Position numbers and translations under genes: made by a program. A model generated the notes under the pieces. It was given only the letters and a program-made list of their open reading frames with translations. It made no database searches and had not been told where the DNA came from. A DNA stretch of 42,585 bases from Thermotogae bacterium (GTDB taxonomy: Bacteria > Thermotogota > Thermotogae > UBA12178): assembly GCA_021161835.1 (NCBI GenBank), contig JAGGZV010000029.1, forward strand, positions 1-42,585, given 5' to 3'. Shown here piece after piece: positions 9,241 through 15,895 of the stretch; the first letter of the stretch is position 1, and the number at the start of each line of letters is the position of its first letter.

Positions 9241-10884
9241 TCAAAGGGTAAAAACATCACGTAGTCTTTTGTAGACGTAGCGATCGTCTATCAGTTTTTC
9301 CACTTCACTCCAATCTTTGAAAGGACGTGCGAGTATCAATCGTTGTGCTCGCTTTTTTCCTACACCGGGAACAGCCTTTATTTCCTCGAATTCCGCAGTG
9401 TTCAGGGATCGGCCTTCGATGATGCCCATTACGGATCTCGCACTGTGGTCAACGATTTTCACGTCCACGATCTTACCATCTTTTTCTTTCCATCCCGCTA
9501 TTTTTACAAGTACGGGATACGATGCCAGTTGTCTGCCAGTGGTGAGTAAACCTTCTTTTCTTTCCACTACGACGTTCCTCAGGACTGATCCTGTGGGAAA
9601 AACCCTGCGCATCATGGGAAGATCTATCTCTTCTCTTACACGCATTTTAAAGTTTTTAAATTTCCTCTGATCTATGCTCGTATCGCTCTCTTCGAGCATC
9701 TTATGTAAAGGAGTTGAAGGGAAGACCATAACTTTCCTTATGTTTATACGTCTTATCAATAAATTTTCATCGAGTATTTTGCGAAGATAGGTGAAGTTGA
9801 TGTCGTAGGTTCGTCTGTTTTCTCCTGGAAGGCCAAAGAGCAGATTTATGCCCGGAAGCAGTTTGGGTACGCCATCCACTCTCTTGCCTCCAACTTCATT
9901 CACGATCCTTATGGCTTCGATCACTTCTTCAGGTGAAGACTGGATGTTGTTCCTCCTGATCACTTCTTCATCGAAGGATTCCACTCCGAATGAGAGAACA
10001 TCACCAGGTGTGTTGTGATGTACGATCGTTTCAAGGATTCTTAGAGTTTTCTGACGGTGCAGAACGAGGTAGTGTGGATTGGCATTATCGCAGTGCAACA
10101 CCTGTGGATTGAGAGAGGATATACCTGAAAATAGCTCTTCAAGTATCTCAGGCTGGGGTACACCGTTCTTTTCTCCATATGCCAGAATGTTGGCGCTTCT
10201 TCCAAGTCTGAAGGCCTTCACACCATGTTTCATGAGAGCCAAGATTTCTTCTATCACACCCTTCACAGATCTGTGTTTGAGCTTACCCCACAGGATTGGT
10301 TCCATACAGAAGGAGCAAAAACCATCTTTTCTCTCACATCCTCTGCTGAGCTCTACTTCACATATCACCAACGGGTAATCTGGATGCTGCTTCACTATTT
10401 CAGCTCCCAGAGGAGCCGCTTCATCAATGAGCTCATATTCGTCTCCTTCGAAAACTTTTCCTGTTAGATATTCGAACAATTTTCTGAAATTTCTCCCCAC
10501 CAGTGCCAGCTGTATATCGGGAAAATGCACCTTTATGGCTTTTTGCCCACCTTTCAGGGCGTATCCCCAAACTATAGGTCCCAGAAGGATCTTCGAAGGT
10601 CTGGTGTTGCAATCTAGAATTTTCCTCACTTCCTGAAGCGTCATGGGTGTTCCACCTCTGTATCTGCCGGGAACCGATAGACCGGCTATCATAATCAGAA
10701 AGTCGTATTCGTTCCCCATATCCCAGCTTTTTTTCTTCCTGATGGTGTCGATGGTCACATAACGGGTTTCGATCCCTACCATGTGGAATATTCCCGCGAC
10801 GTATCGTGGATAGGTGGATACGTAGGGAGGTACACCCAGAAGCGCTGGTTCATCGACATAGCCGTCCACGATGAGCGCCTTCAT
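9241..10884 (-). CDS. Radical SAM protein with C-terminal helix-hairpin-helix domain (COG1031-like)
   Basis: The 547-residue protein starts with a Rossmann-like, B12-binding-type region (MKALIVDGYVDEP). The radical SAM core has the cluster Cys at 183, 190 and 193 within SRGCERKDGFCSFC. This is C-x6-C-x2-C, not the usual C-x3-C-x2-C. The fold continues (FRLGRSANIL, SFGVESFDEEVIRRNN, GINLLFGLPGE). The C-terminus is a helix-hairpin-helix (VPGVGKKRAQRLI), suggesting nucleic-acid contact. This resembles the uncharacterised COG1031 group, and the reaction is unknown. The start is set by an ATGA overlap with the mnhB stop. A 14-codon longer frame would run into mnhB and is less likely. It is the last gene of the minus run. 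Confidence 0.85.
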   Translation of the reverse strand: MKALIVDGYVDEPALLGVPPYVSTYPRYVAGIFHMVGIETRYVTIDTIRKKKSWDMGNEYDFLIMIAGLSVPGRYRGGTPMTLQEVRKILDCNTRPSKILLGPIVWGYALKGGQKAIKVHFPDIQLALVGRNFRKLFEYLTGKVFEGDEYELIDEAAPLGAEIVKQHPDYPLVICEVELSRGCERKDGFCSFCMEPILWGKLKHRSVKGVIEEILALMKHGVKAFRLGRSANILAYGEKNGVPQPEILEELFSGISSLNPQVLHCDNANPHYLVLHRQKTLRILETIVHHNTPGDVLSFGVESFDEEVIRRNNIQSSPEEVIEAIRIVNEVGGKRVDGVPKLLPGINLLFGLPGENRRTYDINFTYLRKILDENLLIRRINIRKVMVFPSTPLHKMLEESDTSIDQRKFKNFKMRVREEIDLPMMRRVFPTGSVLRNVVVERKEGLLTTGRQLASYPVLVKIAGWKEKDGKIVDVKIVDHSARSVMGIIEGRSLNTAEFEEIKAVPGVGKKRAQRLILARPFKDWSEVEKLIDDRYVYKRLRDVFTL

Positions 10885-11519
10885 AGTATGCCACGGTGGC
10901 GCATGAATATGTAGGCCACCATCCACATCCCAACACTCACCTTGAGGAAGATCAAAATATTGAGTATGGGAATGGATACAGGTGGGTATTTAAATGGAAG
11001 GAAATTGGTAAATATTAGAACAATTATTGATGGGACAAGGAACTTTTCCAGTATTTCAACTCTGAAATCTCGAAGTCTTGCCTGTATGAGGTGTATATCG
11101 GATGTTATGGCGTACATCACCAGAGCAGTTCCACCTGCGACTCCCGCGGCGAATCCTCCACCGGGGGAAAGGTGCCCAAATGTCGCCAGGCTTATTCCTA
11201 CAACACCGGCCATGAGTGCGGCGAATCTCGCCACGGTAGTGGTGGATTCATCTGAAATTCCCACAAATTCCCTGGTTTCTTTTATTTGTGAAAGGTAGTG
11301 AACGGCAGCCATAATGGCCAGAGAAAAGATCAGAACTTCGAACATGGTGTCATATCCTCTGTTGTTCAGGTATATACCTGTCACTCCGTTGGGTACTCCG
11401 TTTTCCATAACTATCTTTTGAAGATGATCACTACCCCTTTTGTCTTCACCGTTCGTTTCCAGAAGAAGTATCGTCATGCACATCAACACAATGACAACAA
11501 CCAGTTTGATGTATTTCAC
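10881..11519 (-). CDS. mnhB: Mrp/Mnh antiporter subunit: MbhE-like segment fused to MnhB
   Basis: This is a membrane subunit of a multisubunit Na+(K+)/H+ antiporter. Residues 1-80 match the last part of MrpA (MbhE type), with GYDTMFEVLIFSLA. Residues 92-212 are MnhB, with the hallmark HLSPGGGFAAGV at 116-127 and further helices. In stand-alone Mrp systems the MbhE-like part ends the long MrpA chain, whereas here it leads MnhB. ATG 11519 overlaps the preceding stop by four bases, and the stop in turn overlaps the radical SAM start, so translation is probably coupled through all three genes. About five to six membrane helices are visible. Confidence 0.88.
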   Translation of the reverse strand: MKYIKLVVVIVLMCMTILLLETNGEDKRGSDHLQKIVMENGVPNGVTGIYLNNRGYDTMFEVLIFSLAIMAAVHYLSQIKETREFVGISDESTTTVARFAALMAGVVGISLATFGHLSPGGGFAAGVAGGTALVMYAITSDIHLIQARLRDFRVEILEKFLVPSIIVLIFTNFLPFKYPPVSIPILNILIFLKVSVGMWMVAYIFMRHRGIL

Positions 11520-12229
11520 TTGCCCATCCCTCCCATGTGTTCTTTAACTATGTTCCTCACTTCTTCTTGTTTCTCCTGAATGAAGTTGGTGAGTAATTCG
11601 TGAAGATACTCATTTTCTTTTGATACAACGAAAACATAGAAATCGTTTTCCACGATTTTCAGAAGGGACGGATGCAGTTTACCCATGATTACTTCGTATC
11701 TGGCGCGTACGAGATCCAGCATTCTTCCATCTTCCACTGTCAACCGCTTGGTTTCCAGGTAGGTTATCCTGAGATTTTTACCCGCTTCTGAAGTCAGAAT
11801 TCCTCCACAGGCAACGTCGATGAATCCATCTTTGAGCGCTTGAATGAGCTCACGCTGGTTTTCAAATTCGACCAACCGGTATTTTAGATGATGATGGGTA
11901 AAGAATCTCTTGAGTATTTCTGCCTCCACGCCCTGCATTTCGTCCTTTACCTTCTCCATGAGCATGTGCACTGGAACGAATCCTACACGCACTATACCGG
12001 ATGATTTTATCGCTATCACGTACAGCAACGTCACCAGTATGGCACCCATCAACGCTTCAGTAATGGCGACGTCAGGAGCTTTGAGATACATATATACGAG
12101 ACTCGCGGATATTCCAAATACCGCTCTGGATATCACCGCGTGCAGCAAACGCCTCTGTACGATCGTCATGATTGCCGTTATGGGAAGTAAAAGCACTATA
12201 GCTATTCCCACAACATCAATCTTTTCCAC
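11516..12229 (-). CDS. MbhD-like Mrp subunit fused to a solute-binding-protein-like domain
   Basis: Residues 1-76 hold three membrane helices and the DUF4040/MbhD hallmark YMYLKAPDVAITEALMGA, which in MrpA lies near the C-terminus. The remaining 160 residues are soluble and do not belong to any Mrp subunit. They read like a family 3 solute-binding protein lobe: VRVGFVPVH at 80-88, GVEAEILKRFF, ELIQALKDGFIDVACGGI at about 127-144, then SEAGKNLRITYLETKRL. A hinge-like KLHPSLLKIVENDFYVFVV and a helical end follow. With three helices the extra domain lies on the opposite side from the N-terminus, possibly outside the cytoplasm. The order after mnhG and before mnhB fits an Mbh/Mrp operon. The fusion is inferred from motif shape and needs a profile search. 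Confidence 0.78.
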   Translation of the reverse strand: MEKIDVVGIAIVLLLPITAIMTIVQRRLLHAVISRAVFGISASLVYMYLKAPDVAITEALMGAILVTLLYVIAIKSSGIVRVGFVPVHMLMEKVKDEMQGVEAEILKRFFTHHHLKYRLVEFENQRELIQALKDGFIDVACGGILTSEAGKNLRITYLETKRLTVEDGRMLDLVRARYEVIMGKLHPSLLKIVENDFYVFVVSKENEYLHELLTNFIQEKQEEVRNIVKEHMGGMGK

Positions 12230-12491
12230 TCTTTTGACCCCTTCCCATGTATCCTTTCGCCATCACATGTGGGAGGAACGTACCCCATACCACCAGCGCT
12301 CCCATACCCACGCCGATGTACATAAAAGCGGAGGGACTTCTCAAAAGGCATCCCAGCATGATCAATATGGATCCAAGGGTATCCGATATCCCAAGGAAAT
12401 GCAACTTCACCATGAAGCTCTTCACACGTATCAAACGCCATGTTCCCAGCACCCAGAGGGCGGTACCGGCCACTATGAGCACGGTACTCAT
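12216..12491 (-). CDS. mnhG: Mrp/Mnh antiporter subunit G
   Basis: MnhG is a small three-helix membrane subunit of the antiporter. The 91-residue product starts MSTVLIVAGTALWVLGTWRL and carries the typical VKLHFLGISDTLGSILIMLG, followed by a third helix (YIGVGMGALVVWGTFLP). The frame is open to 12665, but that part overlaps mnhF and reads like out-of-frame coding. The start at 12491 makes an ATGA overlap with the mnhF stop and is preceded by AAAGGAG. Length and motifs match the family. Confidence 0.88.
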   Translation of the reverse strand: MSTVLIVAGTALWVLGTWRLIRVKSFMVKLHFLGISDTLGSILIMLGCLLRSPSAFMYIGVGMGALVVWGTFLPHVMAKGYMGRGQKSGKD

Positions 12492-12736
12492 TCTCCTTTC
12501 CTCCCGCTCATGAAATGTGCCAGAAGCATGATACTTGCTCCACCTACTAGCATGTACACCACTGCAACGGACAGAATGAATTCGTATCCCATCACGGTCC
12601 CCAGGAACACAGCCATCACTCCCACTTTCGTTGAGAAGCTTGAAAACGCCAGCAACTTGTCCCATGGATCCTGCGATCTAAGCAGATATGCGACCATATA
12701 TATTGGTAAACTCATCAACACGATCACCCATCTCAT
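12488..12736 (-). CDS. mnhF: Mrp/Mnh antiporter subunit F
   Basis: MnhF is a short three-helix subunit. The 82-residue product, starting MRWVIVLMSLPIYMVAYLL, has the family pattern of three hydrophobic segments, with the DPWDKLLAFSSFSTKVGV loop between the first two. The usual family loop reads R-G-P-x-x-x-D-R. Here it is RSQDPWDKL, so Pro and Asp are kept. The longer open frame to 12844 overlaps mnhE. ATG 12736 overlaps the mnhE stop as ATGA, with GGTGAG upstream. It is translationally coupled to both neighbours. Confidence 0.85.
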   Translation of the reverse strand: MRWVIVLMSLPIYMVAYLLRSQDPWDKLLAFSSFSTKVGVMAVFLGTVMGYEFILSVAVVYMLVGGASIMLLAHFMSGRKGE

Positions 12737-13107
12737 CTTCTCACCACCAGTTTGTGACACAGAAGTATACCCTCTTCCTCTTTGTTGACCGCTATGCTTT
12801 CCGGTAAAAACGTTATCAGAATCACACGATCGAATACACTCCATGGTTTTTCGTTTTCCAACCTCTCGAGATAGTATTCTTCATGAAGCGTGCAGGATAT
12901 CATCAGCTTGATCGTCTGCACGAGTGCTCTGGGGAAGTTCATTACCACCAGGATCATCGTCTTCAGCGCTTCGACAAAACCGTGTCGGGGACGTATAAAG
13001 TATGCCATGAGTACTATAAAAGGCACACCGGCGATCATCTGTATGATTCCATATTCCATCGACATGGTCAACCACAGTATCATTGCAAGCAATGTTCCCA
13101 CCATCAT
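12733..13107 (-). CDS. mnhE: Mrp/Mnh antiporter subunit E
   Basis: The 124-residue product has two N-terminal hydrophobic segments (about 2-20 and 22-37). A RPRHGFVEALKTMILVVMNFPRALVQTIKLM region follows, then a soluble C-terminal part (ENEKPWSVFDRVILITFLPESIAVN). This corresponds to the MnhE pattern, in which a conserved end stretch on standard thermodynamic-turn residues (TLTPGT in many members) is replaced here by ITFLPES. MnhE is needed for assembly of the complex. The start overlaps the mnhD stop by four bases (ATGA); a second ATG follows one codon later. Confidence 0.83.
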   Translation of the reverse strand: MMVGTLLAMILWLTMSMEYGIIQMIAGVPFIVLMAYFIRPRHGFVEALKTMILVVMNFPRALVQTIKLMISCTLHEEYYLERLENEKPWSVFDRVILITFLPESIAVNKEEEGILLCHKLVVRR

Positions 13108-14537
13108 AGCAACACCCCCACCATCATCAGAACAACCAGTACAATTGCGATCGTGAGGATGTTGTCGAGATCTTCGAAAAGGTTGTGAAAGCGCGATTTG
13201 ATTGGTTTCATCAGCGAATACACCAAATAACCGGCGAACATCAGAATCATCGATTCAGTGAGATTTGGGAGAGTATACACCATCGGTTTTATACCCAGCA
13301 GTAACAGTGAAACTATGTACAATATGTCATACGTTTTGAACCCTCCGAATCTGGTTTGGCGTTTTACAGGGATGGAGATCAGTGAGAAGGAGTAGGCGGC
13401 TGTACACACGGCGGTTGATATCAAAAGCATCTTCACCCAACCGTATGAGTTGTTCAGAAGTTCCAGCTTTCCCACGAAACCACCCAGTCCCGGGGCAGCC
13501 ATCATACCGAGAGTTCCTATGAACAGTGGTATGTAGTCATTGACATGTATCCCTTCTTCGCGCAATCTATCCATGTTTCTCGTTTTGAGGTTTCCGGCGT
13601 GCAGGAAAAGCCATGATTTAAATAATCCGTGTGCCATCATGAAACCCAAACTGTATGGAGGAGCCGCCAAGATTGCTCCCGTGTGAGAGAGAGTCGAGAA
13701 AGCCAGAAGGCGCTTCGTGTCCCTTTCCAGCGTCGCGCAGACGGCACCGAATATAGCCCCCACGCTTCCGAGAACCTCTAGAAGAGGTTGTATATTCGGT
13801 AAAGCGCTGTACAGGCGGATCAAAGGAAAAATCCCAGTGTATATCACCACTCCCGACAGCAACGCTGATACAGGTGTTTCTGCTTCTGCGTGGGCATCGG
13901 GCAACCAGGTACCAAAGAGAAATATCGCAGCTTTGACGGCCAAACCGGCCACAATCAAAACGATCGGCAGTTTCATGGACGGTTCGATGACTCCAATGGA
14001 AAAGCTTCCCATGCGTTGATACAGGTTTATACATCCGAGAAGATAAAATATCATTCCAGTGTTGCCAACCATCAGGTACTTGATGGCACCCCAGATTTGA
14101 CGTGGTGTGAGCTCCAATCCCATGAGAATGAACGCTATTATGGTGGTGAGCTCCACTACCACGTATATGTTGAACAGGTCGTATGAGATGAAAGAAGCGT
14201 TGACAGTAGCGTGCAGGAATATAACGAGTGGATACAGAATTTCAGGGAAAGTTTTGCGATGTTTTTCCTTCATGAATAGAACTGTTCCCAGGGTTACCAA
14301 AGCGTTGGTCAGCATGAAAAATCCCGATACACGGTCGATGAGTATTTCGACCCCAAAGCTACCCTCGAAAGTATGGTGGATGGTTAAATCCCTGGTAATG
14401 ATAATGGTGGCGAGTACGGCGGTGGTGAACGATACCACGAGTGCGATGAAATATCTGGCTTTCCTGAATGTAAAGGAAACACTCCCCAGTATCATGGGAA
14501 GGAATACGCAGAGGAAAATGAAGATCATTTCTTCCAT
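13104..14537 (-). CDS. mnhD: Mrp/Mnh antiporter subunit D (NuoN/NuoL-like ion-pumping subunit)
   Basis: This is the only large proton-pumping-type subunit in the operon. The 477-residue product has about 14 membrane helices. The conserved Glu of helix 5 is present in IYVVVELTTIIAFILMG. The helix 7-8 region reads GLAVKAAIFLFGTWLPDAHAEAETPVSALLSG, which contains the conserved Lys and the LPDAH motif. The family is shared with complex I and membrane-bound hydrogenases; an isolated copy with MnhB, C and E-G points to a cation/proton antiporter. The start overlaps the end of mnhC by 13 bases. No NuoL-like MnhA gene is present in the window. Confidence 0.93.
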   Translation of the reverse strand: MEEMIFIFLCVFLPMILGSVSFTFRKARYFIALVVSFTTAVLATIIITRDLTIHHTFEGSFGVEILIDRVSGFFMLTNALVTLGTVLFMKEKHRKTFPEILYPLVIFLHATVNASFISYDLFNIYVVVELTTIIAFILMGLELTPRQIWGAIKYLMVGNTGMIFYLLGCINLYQRMGSFSIGVIEPSMKLPIVLIVAGLAVKAAIFLFGTWLPDAHAEAETPVSALLSGVVIYTGIFPLIRLYSALPNIQPLLEVLGSVGAIFGAVCATLERDTKRLLAFSTLSHTGAILAAPPYSLGFMMAHGLFKSWLFLHAGNLKTRNMDRLREEGIHVNDYIPLFIGTLGMMAAPGLGGFVGKLELLNNSYGWVKMLLISTAVCTAAYSFSLISIPVKRQTRFGGFKTYDILYIVSLLLLGIKPMVYTLPNLTESMILMFAGYLVYSLMKPIKSRFHNLFEDLDNILTIAIVLVVLMMVGVLL

Positions 14538-14854
14538 TTTCTCTCTATCCTCCGTACATCGAGTGTGGGAAAGTATTTTGCAAGCATCATCACGTAAACC
14601 AGCAGGATGGAGAGCACGGCAAAACCGATCACTATGGCTGTTAGAATAACAGCCTGAGGTACAGGATCCACATAGTCACTGATATTCGGCATCATTATAG
14701 GTGGATGTTTCCCTGTTTTGGAAGAAACGTAAACGAAGTAAGATACGACTCCTGTGGCCATGATATCCATGGAGATGATCTTGAGAATGAGATTCCTTTT
14801 CAGCAGTAATCCAAGCAAACCTATTCCAACTACCAGAAGAATAAGAACGCCCAC
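14525..14854 (-). CDS. mnhC: Mrp/Mnh antiporter subunit C (NuoK-like)
   Basis: MnhC is a three-helix NuoK-like subunit. The visible helices are VGVLILLVVGIGLLGLLL, LILKIISMDIMATGVVSYFVYVS and ILTAIVIGFAVLSILLVYVMMLA. A loop holds DPVPQAVILTAIVIG, the conserved MnhC/NuoK signature (DPxPQALVLTAIVI). The frame is open to ATG 14899. GTG 14854 is preferred because the strong AGGGAGG site (14868-14874) falls inside the longer frame, and because a promoter element overlaps the longer start. The 13-base spacing to GTG is rather long, so the exact start is uncertain. It heads the mnh operon. Confidence 0.87.
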   Translation of the reverse strand: MGVLILLVVGIGLLGLLLKRNLILKIISMDIMATGVVSYFVYVSSKTGKHPPIMMPNISDYVDPVPQAVILTAIVIGFAVLSILLVYVMMLAKYFPTLDVRRIERKWKK

Positions 14855-14889
14855 CGGTAACTCACATCCTCCCTGTGTCTCTTTAGAAG

Positions 14890-14898
14890 ATAATAACA
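14890..14898 (-). promoter_or_regulatory. Possible internal promoter of the mnh operon
   Basis: On the minus strand the site is TGTTATTAT, a TG-n-TATTAT extended -10 in the 80-base gap between the MazG-like gene and mnhC. This is the largest gap in the minus run. Transcription would start near 14883, downstream of the alternative ATG 14899. No good -35 is visible. Confidence 0.4.
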
Positions 14899-14934
14899 TG
14901 GGGAAATTGGAAAGAGGGTTGTGCGGGGAAGCAA

Positions 14935-15303
14935 TTAAAGATCGGTGTACTTCCTGTAGGACCCCTTACATTTAGCAATGGGATATTTTTCTTTGTTCTT
15001 CTTCAATTTCTCGAGTGCGACATCCAGAAGGTTGATCTGCAAAACATCTGCCAGGCTCAAAAGATAAAGGAGGATATCGGCCATTTCCTCTTCTACTTTT
15101 CTACGATTCTTCAGAGCCTCCTCGAAAGAATCGGTGTTTGAAACCCACTGGAATATTTCCATGAGTTCAGCAGTTTCCACAGCTAGAGCCATGGCCAGAT
15201 TTTTTGGATCGTGATATTTCTTCCAATCTCTTTCATCTCTGAATCTGGCCATTTCTTCTTGGAGAATTTTCAGGTCTTTTTCTTTTCCAGACACTTCTGA
15301 CAT
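14935..15303 (-). CDS. MazG-like nucleotide pyrophosphohydrolase (dCTPase/iMazG type)
   Basis: This family removes pyrophosphate from (deoxy)nucleotides to clean the nucleotide pool. The 122-residue product shows the all-alpha MazG metal motifs: E43-TA-E46 in VETAELMEIFQW and E73-MA-D76 in EEEMADILLYLLSLAD. FRDERDW at 21-27 is typical of the dCTPase/RS21-C6 subgroup. The end has KNKEKYP, also conserved there. Start 15303 overlaps perR by 34 bases. It is kept because the family normally has the helix LKILQEEMARF at this point, although the ribosome site is poorly spaced. An ATG at 15249 is the alternative. Confidence 0.88.
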   Translation of the reverse strand: MSEVSGKEKDLKILQEEMARFRDERDWKKYHDPKNLAMALAVETAELMEIFQWVSNTDSFEEALKNRRKVEEEMADILLYLLSLADVLQINLLDVALEKLKKNKEKYPIAKCKGSYRKYTDL

Positions 15304-15704
15304 ATCCCCTTCAGCTTTATTTCCTGTTTTTCAACCTTATGAGGGATCATATCGTAGTTTATGACTATAGTATCGGTGGGTAGATCGTAAATCTCGCCGC
15401 ATCGGGTACATATGAAATGGGGATGTCCATCGGTCACGGCGTCGAATCTCTTCACACCCGCTATTTCGATTTCATCGATCACACCGTGTTCCTGAAATGC
15501 ACGCACTATGTTGAAAACGCTGGGTCGTGAGATTTTGACTCCTTTTTTGACGAGTTCTCTGTATATCTCGTCTGCGGACATGTGAGTACCTCGGGCGTTA
15601 ACCAGGAGTTTCAACACGTGTAGGCGTTGCTTTGTAACGTACATTCCTTTTTGTTTCAACAAACCTGCGAGATCTTCAATTTTGGACTTTTTCAATCCAA
15701 TCAT
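15270..15704 (-). CDS. Fur-family metalloregulator, PerR-like
   Basis: The 144-residue protein has the Fur winged helix (TKQRLHVLKLL, SADEIYRELVKKG, SRPSVFNIVRAF) and a dimer domain. Structural zinc Cys pairs are C99-TR-C102 and C135-QK-C138. Regulatory metal ligands match PerR: His41, Asp88, His94, His96 and Asp107, the last being the Asp after the first Cys pair that marks PerR rather than Fur. It is therefore probably a peroxide-responsive Fe/Mn repressor. Its targets are unknown, and no Per-box-like repeat was found nearby. ATG 15704 overlaps the preceding ThiS-like stop (ATGA). Confidence 0.88.
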   Translation of the reverse strand: MIGLKKSKIEDLAGLLKQKGMYVTKQRLHVLKLLVNARGTHMSADEIYRELVKKGVKISRPSVFNIVRAFQEHGVIDEIEIAGVKRFDAVTDGHPHFICTRCGEIYDLPTDTIVINYDMIPHKVEKQEIKLKGICQKCLEKKKT

Positions 15705-15895
15705 CCCCCTGACACGACTTTGACGATCTTGACGGTGGCATCTTCATCCACCGTTTCATCTTCGGTTGCCAGTTTTCCATTCACCACCACCAGATGAGCT
15801 TCCGGGTTGAGATTCAATTCCTTCAATATTTCCCTGACCTTTTTGCTCCCTTTGATGTTCAGCGTTTTGTGTCCCACTTTTATCACCATCTTCAC
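15701..15895 (-). CDS. ThiS/MoaD-like ubiquitin-fold sulfur carrier
   Basis: The 64-residue protein has the size and pattern of a beta-grasp sulfur carrier (VREILKELNLNPEAHLVVVNGKL, then EDETVDEDATVKIVKVVSGG). It ends in Gly-Gly, the site where ThiS, MoaD and related proteins are adenylated and thiocarboxylated. No ThiF/MoeB activator, ThiG or thiolase gene is nearby, so it may serve a tRNA-thiolation or cofactor pathway whose other genes lie elsewhere. GTG 15895 overlaps the uvrC stop (GTGA), with GGAGGG five bases upstream. ATG 15889 is a possible alternative. Confidence 0.85.
   Translation of the reverse strand: MKMVIKVGHKTLNIKGSKKVREILKELNLNPEAHLVVVNGKLATEDETVDEDATVKIVKVVSGG

Noticed and set aside
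12492-12844. Longer starts for mnhG and mnhF
   Set aside because: The extra N-terminal residues overlap the preceding genes in another frame and are polar. Hydrophobic starts with ATGA overlaps fit the families.
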